The notes: generated from the letters alone by a model not told the origin. Numbered from the stretch's first letter, positions 1 to 6,431 are shown. The stretch: DNA of 8,731 nucleotides from Clostridia bacterium (GCA_017959195.1 JAGDBE010000183.1:1-8731); one strand, 5' to 3'. Translations and numbers: made by a program.

Positions 1-262
1 TAAATCCGCCGGTAAGATGCTTTCTGAGCAGCATACAGAACATCGGTGCCGAAAGCGGATTTTCTCTTTCGGAATTTATATATCCGACTCTTGAAGAGCC
101 TGCGTGCGCCGAAAGAAGCAGTCTTTTCGAACCGTTTTTGGAGCGAAGATGAAACACCGTTTCGTCGCGTTCCGGTTGATAAATTTTTTCAATGCGCGAG
201 CCTATCGCAGTTTCTTTCAGTTGCTTTACGACAGACGCCATCACTCCCGCGTCAAACGGCAT
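1..262 (-). CDS. rqcH: RqcH / NFACT-family protein (fibronectin-binding A-like), N-terminal part, cut by left edge
   Basis: The gene starts at ATG 262-260 and gives 87 residues before the left edge. The protein opens MPFDAGVMASVVKQL and continues with a KIYQPERDE segment (residues 26-34), RLLLSAHAGSSR (47-58) and NPLSAPMFCMLLRKHL (68-83). This is the typical start of the NFACT-N domain. Known family role: RqcH binds stalled, split 50S subunits and recruits tRNA-Ala to add C-terminal alanine tails to stuck nascent chains. Older annotations call these fibronectin-binding proteins. A good ribosome binding site (AAAGGAG, 7 bases before ATG) supports the start. It lies 35 bases after the Nif3-like gene and is probably co-transcribed with it. 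The frame is open to the edge, with no frameshift. The C-terminal coiled coil and NFACT-R domain would lie outside the window. Confidence 0.93.
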   Translation of the reverse strand, partial: MPFDAGVMASVVKQLKETAIGSRIEKIYQPERDETVFHLRSKNGSKRLLLSAHAGSSRVGYINSERENPLSAPMFCMLLRKHLTGGF

Positions 263-297
263 ATTATCGCTCCTTTCGTCAGAATTTCGGAATTAAA

Positions 298-1074
298 TTA
301 AATATTTACGTACGGACTTTTTACGTCGTACGTCAAAACCTCAACGTCTTTGAAGTTTGAGGTAATAATCTCCTTAAACCGCGAACAGATGATATTTTCG
401 GTATAATAGTGTCCGCAGTCAAACAGGCAAATATCGAGTTCCTTTGCGTCAATGAAGATATTGTGCGTGATTTCGCTTGTAATATATGCGTCGGCTCCTG
501 CAAGATACGCGTCGTGATAATAACTTTTTCCGCCGCCGCCTACAAATGCAGCTTTTGAAATCTTTTTATTGCCGTTTTTAAAGAGGGATGCGCGTATGGT
601 GCCGCAGTTCAGTTTCTTTTTGATATATTCGGCAAATTCAGTCTGGGACATCGGTTTTTTAAGAGTTCCTATTCTGCCGAGCATTCCGCTTTCTCCGCCG
701 AACATCTTTATATCCTTCAGTTCAAAAAGTTCTGCAAGGCACTGATTTACGCCTGTTTCGGCGCTGTCCATTCTCGTATGATAGCTTATGACGGAAATAT
801 CGTTATCGGCAAGCTTCTTAAAAAGCGCGTAATCTTTTCCGGCAATCGACTTTAAGGGCTCAAATATCATGGGATGATGCGTAACAATAAGTTTTACGCC
901 GTTTTTCACTGCAAAATCGACGCCTTTATCCCTTATTTCAAGCATAACCGCCGCTTTTTTTATGTTTTTATTGTAATCTCCGCATATCATAACACCGTCG
1001 TTATCCCAGCTTTCCGAAAGATCTTTCGGAGCAAAAGAAGATATAATCTTATCTATATCGCATATTTTAGCCAT
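298..1074 (-). CDS. Nif3-like dinuclear metal centre protein (DUF34/YqfO family)
   Basis: A 258-residue protein close to the short, single-domain form of the Nif3 family; the longer Bacillus YqfO type carries an extra inserted domain. Visible motifs are WDNDG (23-27), the metal-binding THHP (H66, H67), YHTRMD (H99, D103), and FDCGHYYTE near the C terminus (H222, E226). These together supply the expected two-metal site. The family forms ring-shaped hexamers. Its biochemical role is unsettled, and the common label 'GTP cyclohydrolase I type 2' is poorly supported for most members. The SxITHN segment (200-205) replaces the more usual TGDxKYH-like stretch. It starts 15 bases after the trmK stop, with a strong site (AAAGGAG, 7 bases before ATG). 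The trmK-Nif3 pairing matches trmK-yqfO in Bacillus and argues for a link to tRNA or nucleotide metabolism, which is inference. Confidence 0.93.
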   Translation of the reverse strand: MAKICDIDKIISSFAPKDLSESWDNDGVMICGDYNKNIKKAAVMLEIRDKGVDFAVKNGVKLIVTHHPMIFEPLKSIAGKDYALFKKLADNDISVISYHTRMDSAETGVNQCLAELFELKDIKMFGGESGMLGRIGTLKKPMSQTEFAEYIKKKLNCGTIRASLFKNGNKKISKAAFVGGGGKSYYHDAYLAGADAYITSEITHNIFIDAKELDICLFDCGHYYTENIICSRFKEIITSNFKDVEVLTYDVKSPYVNI

Positions 1075-1089
1075 AATAATTCTCCTTTT

Positions 1090-1833
1090 TCATTTTTTAC
1101 GGTTTTTGATTTTTTCAAAATCGGAAAGCAGATTTTTTTCGTATTCTGCGTCTTTATTTGCTTTTTCAAGCCGGGAAAAGAGCTTTCCGAATATCCGTAT
1201 CTTTCGCGCAAGATACGCCTCAAAGAGCGGCTCTCTGTTCTTTACGTTTGCTTTTCCGAGATGGTACTCGTATTCTTTGAATTTGCGGATTTTTCCGTCG
1301 TATCTGCAAAGCATTACGGAATATATTCTCGATTTATCCTCAACAAGCTTTTCGTTTACGATTTCGTAGCCATTTTTACAGAGATACTTTCTGAGTTCAT
1401 ATTCGCTTGTCATTGCCTGCAGGACAAATCCCGTATTCCTTGAATGTTTTATGCTTTCCGGCGCGTCTGATATAATGTCGGAAATGAGTTCTCCTCCCAT
1501 ACCGAGAATAAAAACGCGGTCAAAATGCATATTATCGAAATTTTTCAAGCCGTCGTTCTTAATTACTTCTATATATTCCGACAAGCTTTTATCCATATAT
1601 TTTCTTGTTGCTACCGCTTTTTTCGCCTTTTCAACAGGCCCGTCGTTTATGTCGCAGGCAAGTACTTTTTCGCATATTCCCGATTGCACAAGGTAAATTG
1701 AGAGTTTTGCGTGGTCGCATCCGACGTCGCAAGAGTGCATATTTTTTCCGTCTTCACCCTCAAATAAAACGGTGGCGGCAAACTCTGCCGCCACTGTCAA
1801 CCTTTTGCTCGGTAGAGTCAGGTTTCTACCCAT
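1090..1833 (-). CDS. trmK: tRNA (adenine22-N1)-methyltransferase TrmK
   Basis: A 247-residue class I SAM-dependent methyltransferase of the TrmK (YqfN) family, which methylates N1 of A22 in the D-loop region of tRNAs. Family signatures are present in order: LPSKRL near the start (7-12), a SAM-binding CDVGCDHAKLS (35-45, usually DIGTDHAYLP), DINDGPVEKA (61-70), NDGL (93-96), the conserved GMGG (111-114) and VLQAMTSEYELRKYL (137-151, usually LQP). The C-terminal third is rich in Lys and Glu and is predicted helical, as in TrmK. The stop codon of the DUF1858 gene and this ATG are separated by one base (TAAAATG). No good ribosome binding site precedes it, so translation is probably coupled to the upstream gene. 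A terminator-like hairpin lies inside codons 13-23. Between KRL and the SAM motif there seem to be several extra residues relative to typical TrmK. Confidence 0.92.
   Translation of the reverse strand: MGRNLTLPSKRLTVAAEFAATVLFEGEDGKNMHSCDVGCDHAKLSIYLVQSGICEKVLACDINDGPVEKAKKAVATRKYMDKSLSEYIEVIKNDGLKNFDNMHFDRVFILGMGGELISDIISDAPESIKHSRNTGFVLQAMTSEYELRKYLCKNGYEIVNEKLVEDKSRIYSVMLCRYDGKIRKFKEYEYHLGKANVKNREPLFEAYLARKIRIFGKLFSRLEKANKDAEYEKNLLSDFEKIKNRKK
1761..1797 (-). terminator. Terminator-like hairpin inside the start of trmK
   Basis: Read on the minus strand, GTGGCGGCA (1794-1786), a five-base loop (1785-1781) and TGCCGCCAC (1780-1772) form a perfect 9-bp GC-rich stem. It is extended across one mismatch by two further pairs (1797-1796 with 1770-1769). 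A T-rich tail, TTTTATTT, follows directly. This is the layout of an intrinsic terminator, yet it sits within codons 13-23 of trmK, just after the DUF1858 gene. The encoded residues are simply TVAAEFAATV, so the symmetry could be a coincidence of alanine codons. Whether it terminates or attenuates is not known. Confidence 0.45.
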
Positions 1834-1834
1834 T

Positions 1835-2035
1835 TTATTTTGCCGCGATAAGCTCGTTGAGTTTTTTTACAAGCTCGTCTGCGTCAACGCCGTGCACCTG
1901 ACATGCCATTTCGATGCTTTCGGCTCTTGCCGAAGGGCATCCCAGACAATGCATTCCTATTTCAAGAAAAATCGGTGCGCATTCCGGCGCTATATCAAGT
2001 ATACTGCCTATAATTGTATCTTTCGTTATTGTCAT
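1835..2035 (-). CDS. DUF1858 domain protein (hybrid-cluster-associated redox disulfide type)
   Basis: A 66-residue protein that is essentially one DUF1858 domain. It begins with ITKDTIIGSIL (3-13), then a Pro-containing helix (APECAPIFLEIGM, 16-28), the family's paired cysteines CLGC (C30, C33), and ends with HGVDADELVKKLNELI (48-63). Proteins of this type are proposed to act through the Cys-x2-Cys pair as a redox disulfide or metal site. Some are found beside hybrid-cluster proteins, but no such gene is visible here. Two extra cysteines (C19, C45) are present. A strong site (GGAGG, 8 bases before ATG) supports the start. It lies 21 bases after jag and directly abuts trmK, so it belongs to the same transcript. 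The function here is unknown. Confidence 0.88.
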   Translation of the reverse strand: MTITKDTIIGSILDIAPECAPIFLEIGMHCLGCPSARAESIEMACQVHGVDADELVKKLNELIAAK

Positions 2036-2056
2036 CTTTTGTTCCTCCGCTTTGAA

Positions 2057-2842
2057 TTATTCGTCGTCGTCAAGGTCAACCACGTCAACGTCTTCGCCGT
2101 ATGCTATGACAACGCGTCTGTTTGTCTCTGTTCCGATTGAGAAGGTATGAACGCCTTTGATATGCTGCACTTCGGAATGAATTATTCTTCTCTCATAAGC
2201 GCTCATGGGCTCAAGAGTAAAGTTCCTGCCGGTTGCGAGCACCTTTGACGAAACGCGTCTTGCAAGCGCTTTAAGCGTTTCTTCTCTCTTTGCCCTGTAA
2301 TTTTCAATATCGATTATAACCCTTATATAATCGTGCTTTGAATTGTTTTTGGGATATCTTCCCACAAAAATGTTCGCAAGGTACTGCAATGCGTCGAGAA
2401 CGTCTCCGTGTCTGCCTATGAGCATTCCGAGTCCGCTTCCCGTAATTACGATATGAATATCCTTGTCGTACGTTTTGCCGTCTTTTGAAAGTCTTTCGTC
2501 AATTCTGGAAACGCTTGCCTTTGCGTTTACGTTCATATCGGAAATCACCATGTTGAGAAATTCAACGACCTTTTCTTCCGTCTCTTTGAAATCCGCGTCG
2601 GCGCTTGCATCTTTTACTGCGCTTTCGGATTTGGATTTTGCAAGTCCTGCATCTTCAAGAATCGAATTTGTGCCGTCGCAGTAAACTTTGACTTCAACTT
2701 CCGAACCGAACATCTTCAAAAAGCCCTTTTTTGCTTCTCCCAAAATGGCGTAGTCGACGTCTTCGACTTTTTTGCCGAGAAGTTCGGCGCCTTTTTGCAG
2801 CGCCTCTTCTACTGTTTTGGCTTTTACTGTTACTTCTTCCAT
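2057..2842 (-). CDS. jag: RNA-binding protein KhpB/Jag (SpoIIIJ-associated, EloR)
   Basis: A 261-residue protein with the full Jag layout. The Jag-N domain (about 1-52) includes GKKVEDVDYAILGEAKKGFL. An acidic, Ser/Ala/Lys-rich linker spans about 60-90. The KH domain carries the loop IGRHGD (142-147). The C-terminal R3H domain has Arg218 and His222 in the R-x3-H arrangement (ERRIIH) followed by TFSIGTETNRRVVI. The family binds RNA, usually with KhpA, and affects cell elongation and division in streptococci. Jag regularly follows yidC, as here (67-base gap). The C terminus is an acidic tail (DVDVVDLDDDE). The ribosome binding site AAAGGAA lies about 6 bases before the ATG. Identity is certain; the regulon in this organism is unknown. 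Confidence 0.97.
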   Translation of the reverse strand: MEEVTVKAKTVEEALQKGAELLGKKVEDVDYAILGEAKKGFLKMFGSEVEVKVYCDGTNSILEDAGLAKSKSESAVKDASADADFKETEEKVVEFLNMVISDMNVNAKASVSRIDERLSKDGKTYDKDIHIVITGSGLGMLIGRHGDVLDALQYLANIFVGRYPKNNSKHDYIRVIIDIENYRAKREETLKALARRVSSKVLATGRNFTLEPMSAYERRIIHSEVQHIKGVHTFSIGTETNRRVVIAYGEDVDVVDLDDDE

Positions 2843-2909
2843 TTTTATTCCTTTCTACAATAAGCAGGCTCCTCGAAACACATAAAATCGTCCTGCCGAA
2901 TAAACAAAA

Positions 2910-4043
2910 TCAAATCTTGCGTCTTGCCTTCAAGGGCTTATTTGTCTCTTTCAGGCGGCGCTTTATTTTATTGGTGAGCCCGTTGGGTCCGGAAGAAACG
3001 GAAATACTCGTTCTTTCTTCAAATTCGGGCTCAGGCACTTCCTCGTAAATCGGAGAAGAATAATCGGGGTCTTCAAGTACCACGTTTCTCGCTTTTTCGG
3101 AAGATTTGCCCTTTAATTTCAGTTCCGCTTCACGAAGTTCCTCTTCCGTTACGGGAGGAATCGGGAACATTTTATAGAGAACTATCTGCTGAACTGCCGA
3201 GAGAATGTTCTGAAGCATCCAGTAAATAGCGATTGCAGACGGCAGAGAGAATGAAATCCACACCGAAAGCAGCGGCATCGTCCAGTCCATCATAGCCATG
3301 CTCGACTGGGTTTCCTGTGCCTGCTGAGTCTGATACGTGAATTTTCTAATTATTTTCGTGCTGAAAAATGCAAATACAAACGTTAAAATCGGGATTATAA
3401 TATAAATATTCAACGCAAGAGTGGGATTGACCGTAAGGTCGATGCCGAAAACGGTAAAGTGATTTGTAAGGTCGCTTATCTGCGTAATAAGACCGTTTGC
3501 GTTTACGGAAGTAACGTTTGCGCTTGAAAGTCCTGCGTTTATATTATCGATAATCGCAGGTTTTACCGACGTTCCCATATCGGTGATGGCCTTTATGATG
3601 TTTATATCATAATTCGCCCTCATTCCGAATGCGTTGTTCAATACGTCTAAAACTTCATTTGAAAGTCCTGCGATATATTTTAACGGGTTTACGATAACGC
3701 TGTACAGACCGAAAAGAATGGGCATCTGTATAAGCAAAGGCAGGCAGCCCGCCGCGGGATTGACGTTTTCCGTCTTATACAGTTCCATTATCTCCTGCTG
3801 CATCTTCTGCTGGGTTGCCTTGTCGTTTCTGCCCGCGTATTTTTTTCTTATCGCGGTTTCCATAGGTCTTACTTTTGCCTGTTTCAACGACGTTTTCTGC
3901 TGCTTTATTCCGAGCGGGAACAAAATCAGCTTTACAAAAACGGCAAACAACACAAGCGTAAACATATAGTTTTCAAAACATATGTTTTTATACATCCAGC
4001 CGATAACCGCGCCGAACGCAGGTGTAATTACGGGTATATTCAT
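2910..4043 (-). CDS. yidC: Membrane protein insertase YidC/Oxa1 family
   Basis: A 377-residue polytopic membrane protein that inserts and folds proteins in the cytoplasmic membrane, alone or with SecYEG. Visible features: a first main transmembrane helix (about 27-46); the cytoplasmic helical hairpin with VRPMETAIRKKY (58-69) and QQKMQQEIMELYK (78-90); the family motif NPAAGCLPLLIQMPILFGLY (95-114); and further membrane segments at about 209-227 and 255-290. The groove position that is Arg in Bacillus SpoIIIJ aligns with Lys38 (FVKLILFPL). The external loop between helices 2 and 3 (about 123-205) is far longer than in SpoIIIJ. The C-terminal tail (from about 300) is charged and ends KARRKI, as expected for ribosome contact. 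No lipoprotein cysteine is seen. It starts 26 bases after yidD. Confidence 0.97.
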   Translation of the reverse strand: MNIPVITPAFGAVIGWMYKNICFENYMFTLVLFAVFVKLILFPLGIKQQKTSLKQAKVRPMETAIRKKYAGRNDKATQQKMQQEIMELYKTENVNPAAGCLPLLIQMPILFGLYSVIVNPLKYIAGLSNEVLDVLNNAFGMRANYDINIIKAITDMGTSVKPAIIDNINAGLSSANVTSVNANGLITQISDLTNHFTVFGIDLTVNPTLALNIYIIIPILTFVFAFFSTKIIRKFTYQTQQAQETQSSMAMMDWTMPLLSVWISFSLPSAIAIYWMLQNILSAVQQIVLYKMFPIPPVTEEELREAELKLKGKSSEKARNVVLEDPDYSSPIYEEVPEPEFEERTSISVSSGPNGLTNKIKRRLKETNKPLKARRKI

Positions 4044-4069
4044 AGTTGTAATTTTTCCTCTTTCATAAG

Positions 4070-4309
4070 TTATACTGTTTTCTTCTTTTCCCTTTTGGGA
4101 GGAACGGGGTCATATCCGCCCTTCGAAAAAGGATTACATCTCAAAACTCGCCAAACGGCAAGCGCCGTTCCGACAAAAAAGCCGTGAACCTTATACGCTT
4201 CAATAGCGTACTGCGAACACGTCGGGTAAAATCTGCACGACGGATTGCGCTTTAACGGCGACAATAATTTCTGATAAACTTTTATTAAAAATATGCATAC
4301 GTGTTTCAT
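4070..4309 (-). CDS. yidD: Membrane protein insertion efficiency factor YidD
   Basis: A 79-residue protein with the conserved YidD core: an amphipathic N-terminal helix (IFLIKVYQKLLSPLK, 6-20), CRFYPTCSQYAIEAY (25-39, with C25 and C31), a central GFFVGTALAVWRVLRCNPFSKGG stretch (43-65, including C58), and YDPVP (66-70). The family is thought to assist YidC-dependent insertion at the inner membrane face. The ATG overlaps the rnpA TGA by four bases (ATGA), indicating translational coupling, and yidC follows 26 bases later. A short basic tail ends the protein. The length is typical. Confidence 0.96.
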   Translation of the reverse strand: MKHVCIFLIKVYQKLLSPLKRNPSCRFYPTCSQYAIEAYKVHGFFVGTALAVWRVLRCNPFSKGGYDPVPPKREKKKTV

Positions 4310-4689
4310 GACCGATTATCGTTTTTTCCCTCGCAGACACCGAGTTTTTCAAAGCAGTACCGCATACTTTCATATACGTCTTTCGTCTTTACTCCTTTTG
4401 AAAAAGCGGCTCCCCTTGCGGCAACGACGATAAGATATCCTTCCTTCAAATCGGGAAGATTCATTCTGTAAGATGCGCGTATCAACCGCTTTACGCGGTT
4501 TCTCTTTACCGCTTTTCCGAGTTTTCTGTTGACGGTAATTCCGAGCTTTGTGGAACGCAAAGAATTCGCCTTCTTTTCATAATTGGCGAGCACGTATACC
4601 GCAACGTATTTCGAAACGGCGCTTTTTCCCTTCCGGTATGCTTTGGAAAACAGATGGTTTTCGCAAATAGGATACAGTTTTTTAATCAT
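4306..4689 (-). CDS. rnpA: Ribonuclease P protein component
   Basis: The protein subunit of RNase P, which helps the catalytic RNA trim the 5' leader of pre-tRNAs. From ATG 4689 it has 127 residues, a usual length. The family core is clear: LFSKAYRKGKS (13-23), LGITVNRKLGKAV (49-61), the basic RNR signature KRNRVKRLIR (62-71), and YLIVVAARGAA (85-95). I prefer this start over an in-frame ATG at 4719. That ATG adds ten non-conserved residues, has no ribosome binding site and abuts the U-tract of the upstream hairpin. The chosen start is preceded only by a weak GAGAAA. The stop overlaps the yidD start. The order rpmH-rnpA-yidD-yidC-jag is the standard one. Confidence 0.95.
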   Translation of the reverse strand: MIKKLYPICENHLFSKAYRKGKSAVSKYVAVYVLANYEKKANSLRSTKLGITVNRKLGKAVKRNRVKRLIRASYRMNLPDLKEGYLIVVAARGAAFSKGVKTKDVYESMRYCFEKLGVCEGKNDNRS

Positions 4690-4724
4690 TTTCTCAATAA
4701 AAACATAAGCGCGTACCATTAATG

Positions 4725-4783
4725 AAAAAAGAGCGAAGTCTCAAGCCTTCTGCGTTCTTGCAGACTATCGAACCACGCTCTTT
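4725..4783 (-). terminator. Long bulged hairpin with U-tract between rpmH and rnpA
   Basis: Read on the minus strand, AAAGAGCG (4783-4776) can pair with CGCTCTTT (4735-4728). Inside it AGTCT pairs with AGACT, and AAG with CTT, around an 11-base loop, with a nine-base bulge on the 5' side. The 3' arm runs into TTTTTT, as in an intrinsic terminator. It begins 12 bases after the rpmH stop. It may end part of the rpmH transcripts, or it may be a processing or stability element that sets the L34 to RnpA ratio. The outer stem is clear; the choice between roles is inference. Confidence 0.6.
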
Positions 4784-4794
4784 ATTTGACTTCA

Positions 4795-4929
4795 TCAATA
4801 AGTAAGTCTTACTCTGCCCTTTGCACGTCTTCTCTTCAAAACTTTTCTTCCGTTAGCAGTTTTCATACGTTTTCTGAAGCCGTGTTCAACTTTTCTCTGG
4901 CGTTTTTTCGGCTGATATGTTCTTAACAT
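4795..4929 (-). CDS. rpmH: 50S ribosomal protein L34
   Basis: A 44-residue, very basic protein starting MLRTYQPKKRQRKVEHGF and ending RVRLTY. The body contains the family motif GFRKRMKTANGRKVLKRRR (17-35). L34 is a small, late-assembling protein of the large ribosomal subunit. The ATG is at 4929-4927 with AGAGGTG about 9 bases upstream; the stop is TGA at 4797-4795. It is the first gene of the minus-strand train, with a consensus-like promoter about 70 bases upstream and a hairpin just downstream. The sequence and length are fully typical. Confidence 0.98.
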   Translation of the reverse strand: MLRTYQPKKRQRKVEHGFRKRMKTANGRKVLKRRRAKGRVRLTY

Positions 4930-4999
4930 TACGATGCACCTCTCTTTCCGGGATATGAACTTTATATGAGTTCAAAGAAACATATTCACATTTACAGTT

Positions 5000-5029
5000 A
5001 TTATATACCATATATAATGCTTTTGTCAA
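5000..5029 (-). promoter_or_regulatory. Probable housekeeping-sigma promoter of the rpmH operon
   Basis: On the minus strand TTGACA (5029-5024) and TATAAT (5005-5000) are both perfect consensus matches, separated by 18 bases. Transcription would begin near 4993, leaving a leader of about 63 bases before rpmH. The leader holds a weak 5-bp inverted repeat (TGAAC 4956-4960 with GTTCA 4970-4974). The surrounding DNA is AT-rich. This fits a strongly expressed ribosomal protein gene. Confidence 0.82.
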
Positions 5030-5044
5030 GAGAATTTGCAAACT

Positions 5045-5066
5045 TTTTCAAAAATTGAGACAATTT
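5045..5066 (-). terminator. Weak possible terminator after capA
   Basis: On the minus strand AAATTG (5066-5061), loop TCT and CAATTT (5057-5052) form a 6-bp AT-only-but-one stem. The last arm merges into a short T run. It lies 22 bases after the capA stop and just upstream of the rpmH -35 box. The stem is weak, so termination here is only a possibility. Confidence 0.28.
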
Positions 5067-5088
5067 CGCACGTTTTCTGATTTTTTCT

Positions 5089-6378
5089 TTAATTTCTGTA
5101 AAAATCCTCTGTCAGAAACTCATCTGGTATGGCGTTGTTTATTATGTTCCTCATGTATTTATAGGACATTGACGGGTCGAATTTATGCGCTCCGTACACT
5201 TTTTCGAGTTCTTCGGTGTATTCCGAGAATTTATAAATCTTAAAACCTCTGACGCTGTAGTTATACTGGCATACCGTCGGTATAAAGTATGCGTTTTCAA
5301 CAGACGTTCCGTTCGGCGCCTTTATTATGTCAAAGCCCATAATTCCGCCCACCATATTTCTCGAATACATCATTCCGGAAAGGAAGTTTCCGAGAGAGTA
5401 CATCACGAGCGTCTTGCCGCCGTCTTTTCTTTCTTCCCATTACATCGGCTGCAAAACGTGCGGGTGGTGTCCTATGATTACGTCCACGCCGTTGTCTATC
5501 ATTATCTGAGCTTTTCTCGTCTGTTCGGGTCCGGGCTTGAAACTGTCCTCGGTTCCCCAGTGAACCGAAACGATTACGGCGTCGGCAAGTTCGCGCGCCT
5601 TCTTTGTCTGCCTGTCTATATCCTCGTCGTTATAAATGGGAACGTACAGTTCGGAACCCTTTGCGAGCGTCAGTCCGTTTGTTCCGTAAGTATAAGACAA
5701 AAATGCGATTTTTATTCCGTTCTGTTCGATGACTTTTATATTTTCAAAGTCCTCTTTGTTTTTGTAGCCGCCTATCTGGAATGCGCCGTCGATATTGTCC
5801 CAGAATTCTATCGTTCTTTTATATCCGGCCGTCGTACTGTCAAGCATATGATTGTTTGAAATGCCTATGACGTCAAATCCGAGTTCAACCAGATCATATC
5901 CGACTTCGTCGGGAGAATTGAAAAGCGGATAGCCCGACGTCGGCTTTATGTCGCCGGCAAAAGGCGATTCCTGGTTTATAAAAGCGATATCCGCATCTTT
6001 TATGATATCGGCGACGTTATCGTACATGGGTAGGAAATTATATCTCTTATCGGTTCCCTCGGCGAGCGTTTTGGCGTCGCTGTAAACGGTACTGTGAATA
6101 AGATTGTCTCCGCAGGCGATAAACGAAACTTTGTCAGTATGTATTTTCTCCGCGGCGGTCTGCAAAACATCTTCTTCGCATGCAAGAATACCTGTTCCGA
6201 GAACGTCGGCGGGAGTTATTGTCTCTTTTACGTCGTTTTTACCGTAATCGGCTGAAAGATTCTTCGTATTGCCGTATTCTGCCTTTTTTTCGCCGTTTTT
6301 CAGCAGCGGAAGCACCAGAAGAAGCGAAAGCGCAAGCGCGATTACTATAATAAGCGTTAAAATGCCGTTTCTTTTCAA
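5089..6378 (-). pseudogene. CapA-family (PGA_cap) metallophosphatase-fold protein, interrupted by an in-frame TAA
   Basis: Resembles the CapA/PgsA family of membrane-anchored proteins with a calcineurin-like fold, best known from poly-gamma-glutamate capsule synthesis. The start is TTG (6378-6376), with AAAGGTGAG ending 5 bases upstream. Residues about 5-26 form an N-terminal membrane anchor. Family motifs follow: CGDNLIH (89-95), INQESP (134-139), GISNNH (172-177), VHWG (272-275) and GHHPHVLQP (303-311). Codon 313, right after Met312, is TAA (5442-5440), where Glu is common in relatives. The same frame then continues with WEERKDGGKTLVMYSLGNFLSG and runs 105 residues from an internal Met to a second TAA at 5091-5089. 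One GAA-to-TAA change would explain it. Without rescue the product lacks the YSLGNF strand and C-terminal part. No capsule genes are nearby, so the substrate is unknown. Confidence 0.85.
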
Positions 6379-6402
6379 TGTATCTCACCTTTCAGTAATA
6401 AC

Positions 6403-6431
6403 AGTATAACATTTGACCGTATAAAAATCAA
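6403..6431 (-). promoter_or_regulatory. Probable promoter of the CapA-family gene
   Basis: Minus-strand TTGATT (6431-6426) and TATACT (6408-6403) are separated by 17 bases. Each differs from the consensus box by one or two bases. The initiation point would be near 6396, giving a short leader that contains the ribosome binding site. It is divergent from the promoter at 6483-6511, and the 50-odd bases between them are AT-rich. Confidence 0.6.

Noticed and set aside
1..262. Apparent frameshift in rqcH near residue 25
   Set aside because: A first reading miscounted the six-T run at 184-189. Codon-by-codon recounting from ATG 262 gives one open frame with KIYQPERDE intact.
874..1443. Long plus-strand open frames opposite the Nif3-like and trmK genes
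   Set aside because: They are low-complexity, Phe/Ser/Tyr-rich mirror frames of well-identified minus-strand genes and lack ribosome binding sites or family motifs.
2864..2896. Inverted repeat GCAGG/CCTGC in the yidC-jag gap as a terminator
   Set aside because: The stem is only 5 bp with a loop over 20 bases and no T-run follows, so it is probably chance. The 67-base gap holds nothing else clear.
4736..4783. tRNA-like or T-box-like element, suggested by a GGTTCGAT string downstream of rpmH
   Set aside because: No acceptor, D or anticodon stems can be laid out around it; the string falls in the bulge of the terminator-like hairpin.
4930..5088. Replication origin next to rpmH
   Set aside because: No DnaA boxes resembling TTATCCACA and no dnaA gene are present. 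The AT-rich stretch is explained by the rpmH promoter.
5440..5442. TAA reassigned to a sense codon
   Set aside because: TAA is the normal stop of the Nif3-like, DUF1858 and jag genes, and TGA ends rpmH, rnpA, yidC and trmK, so the code is standard.
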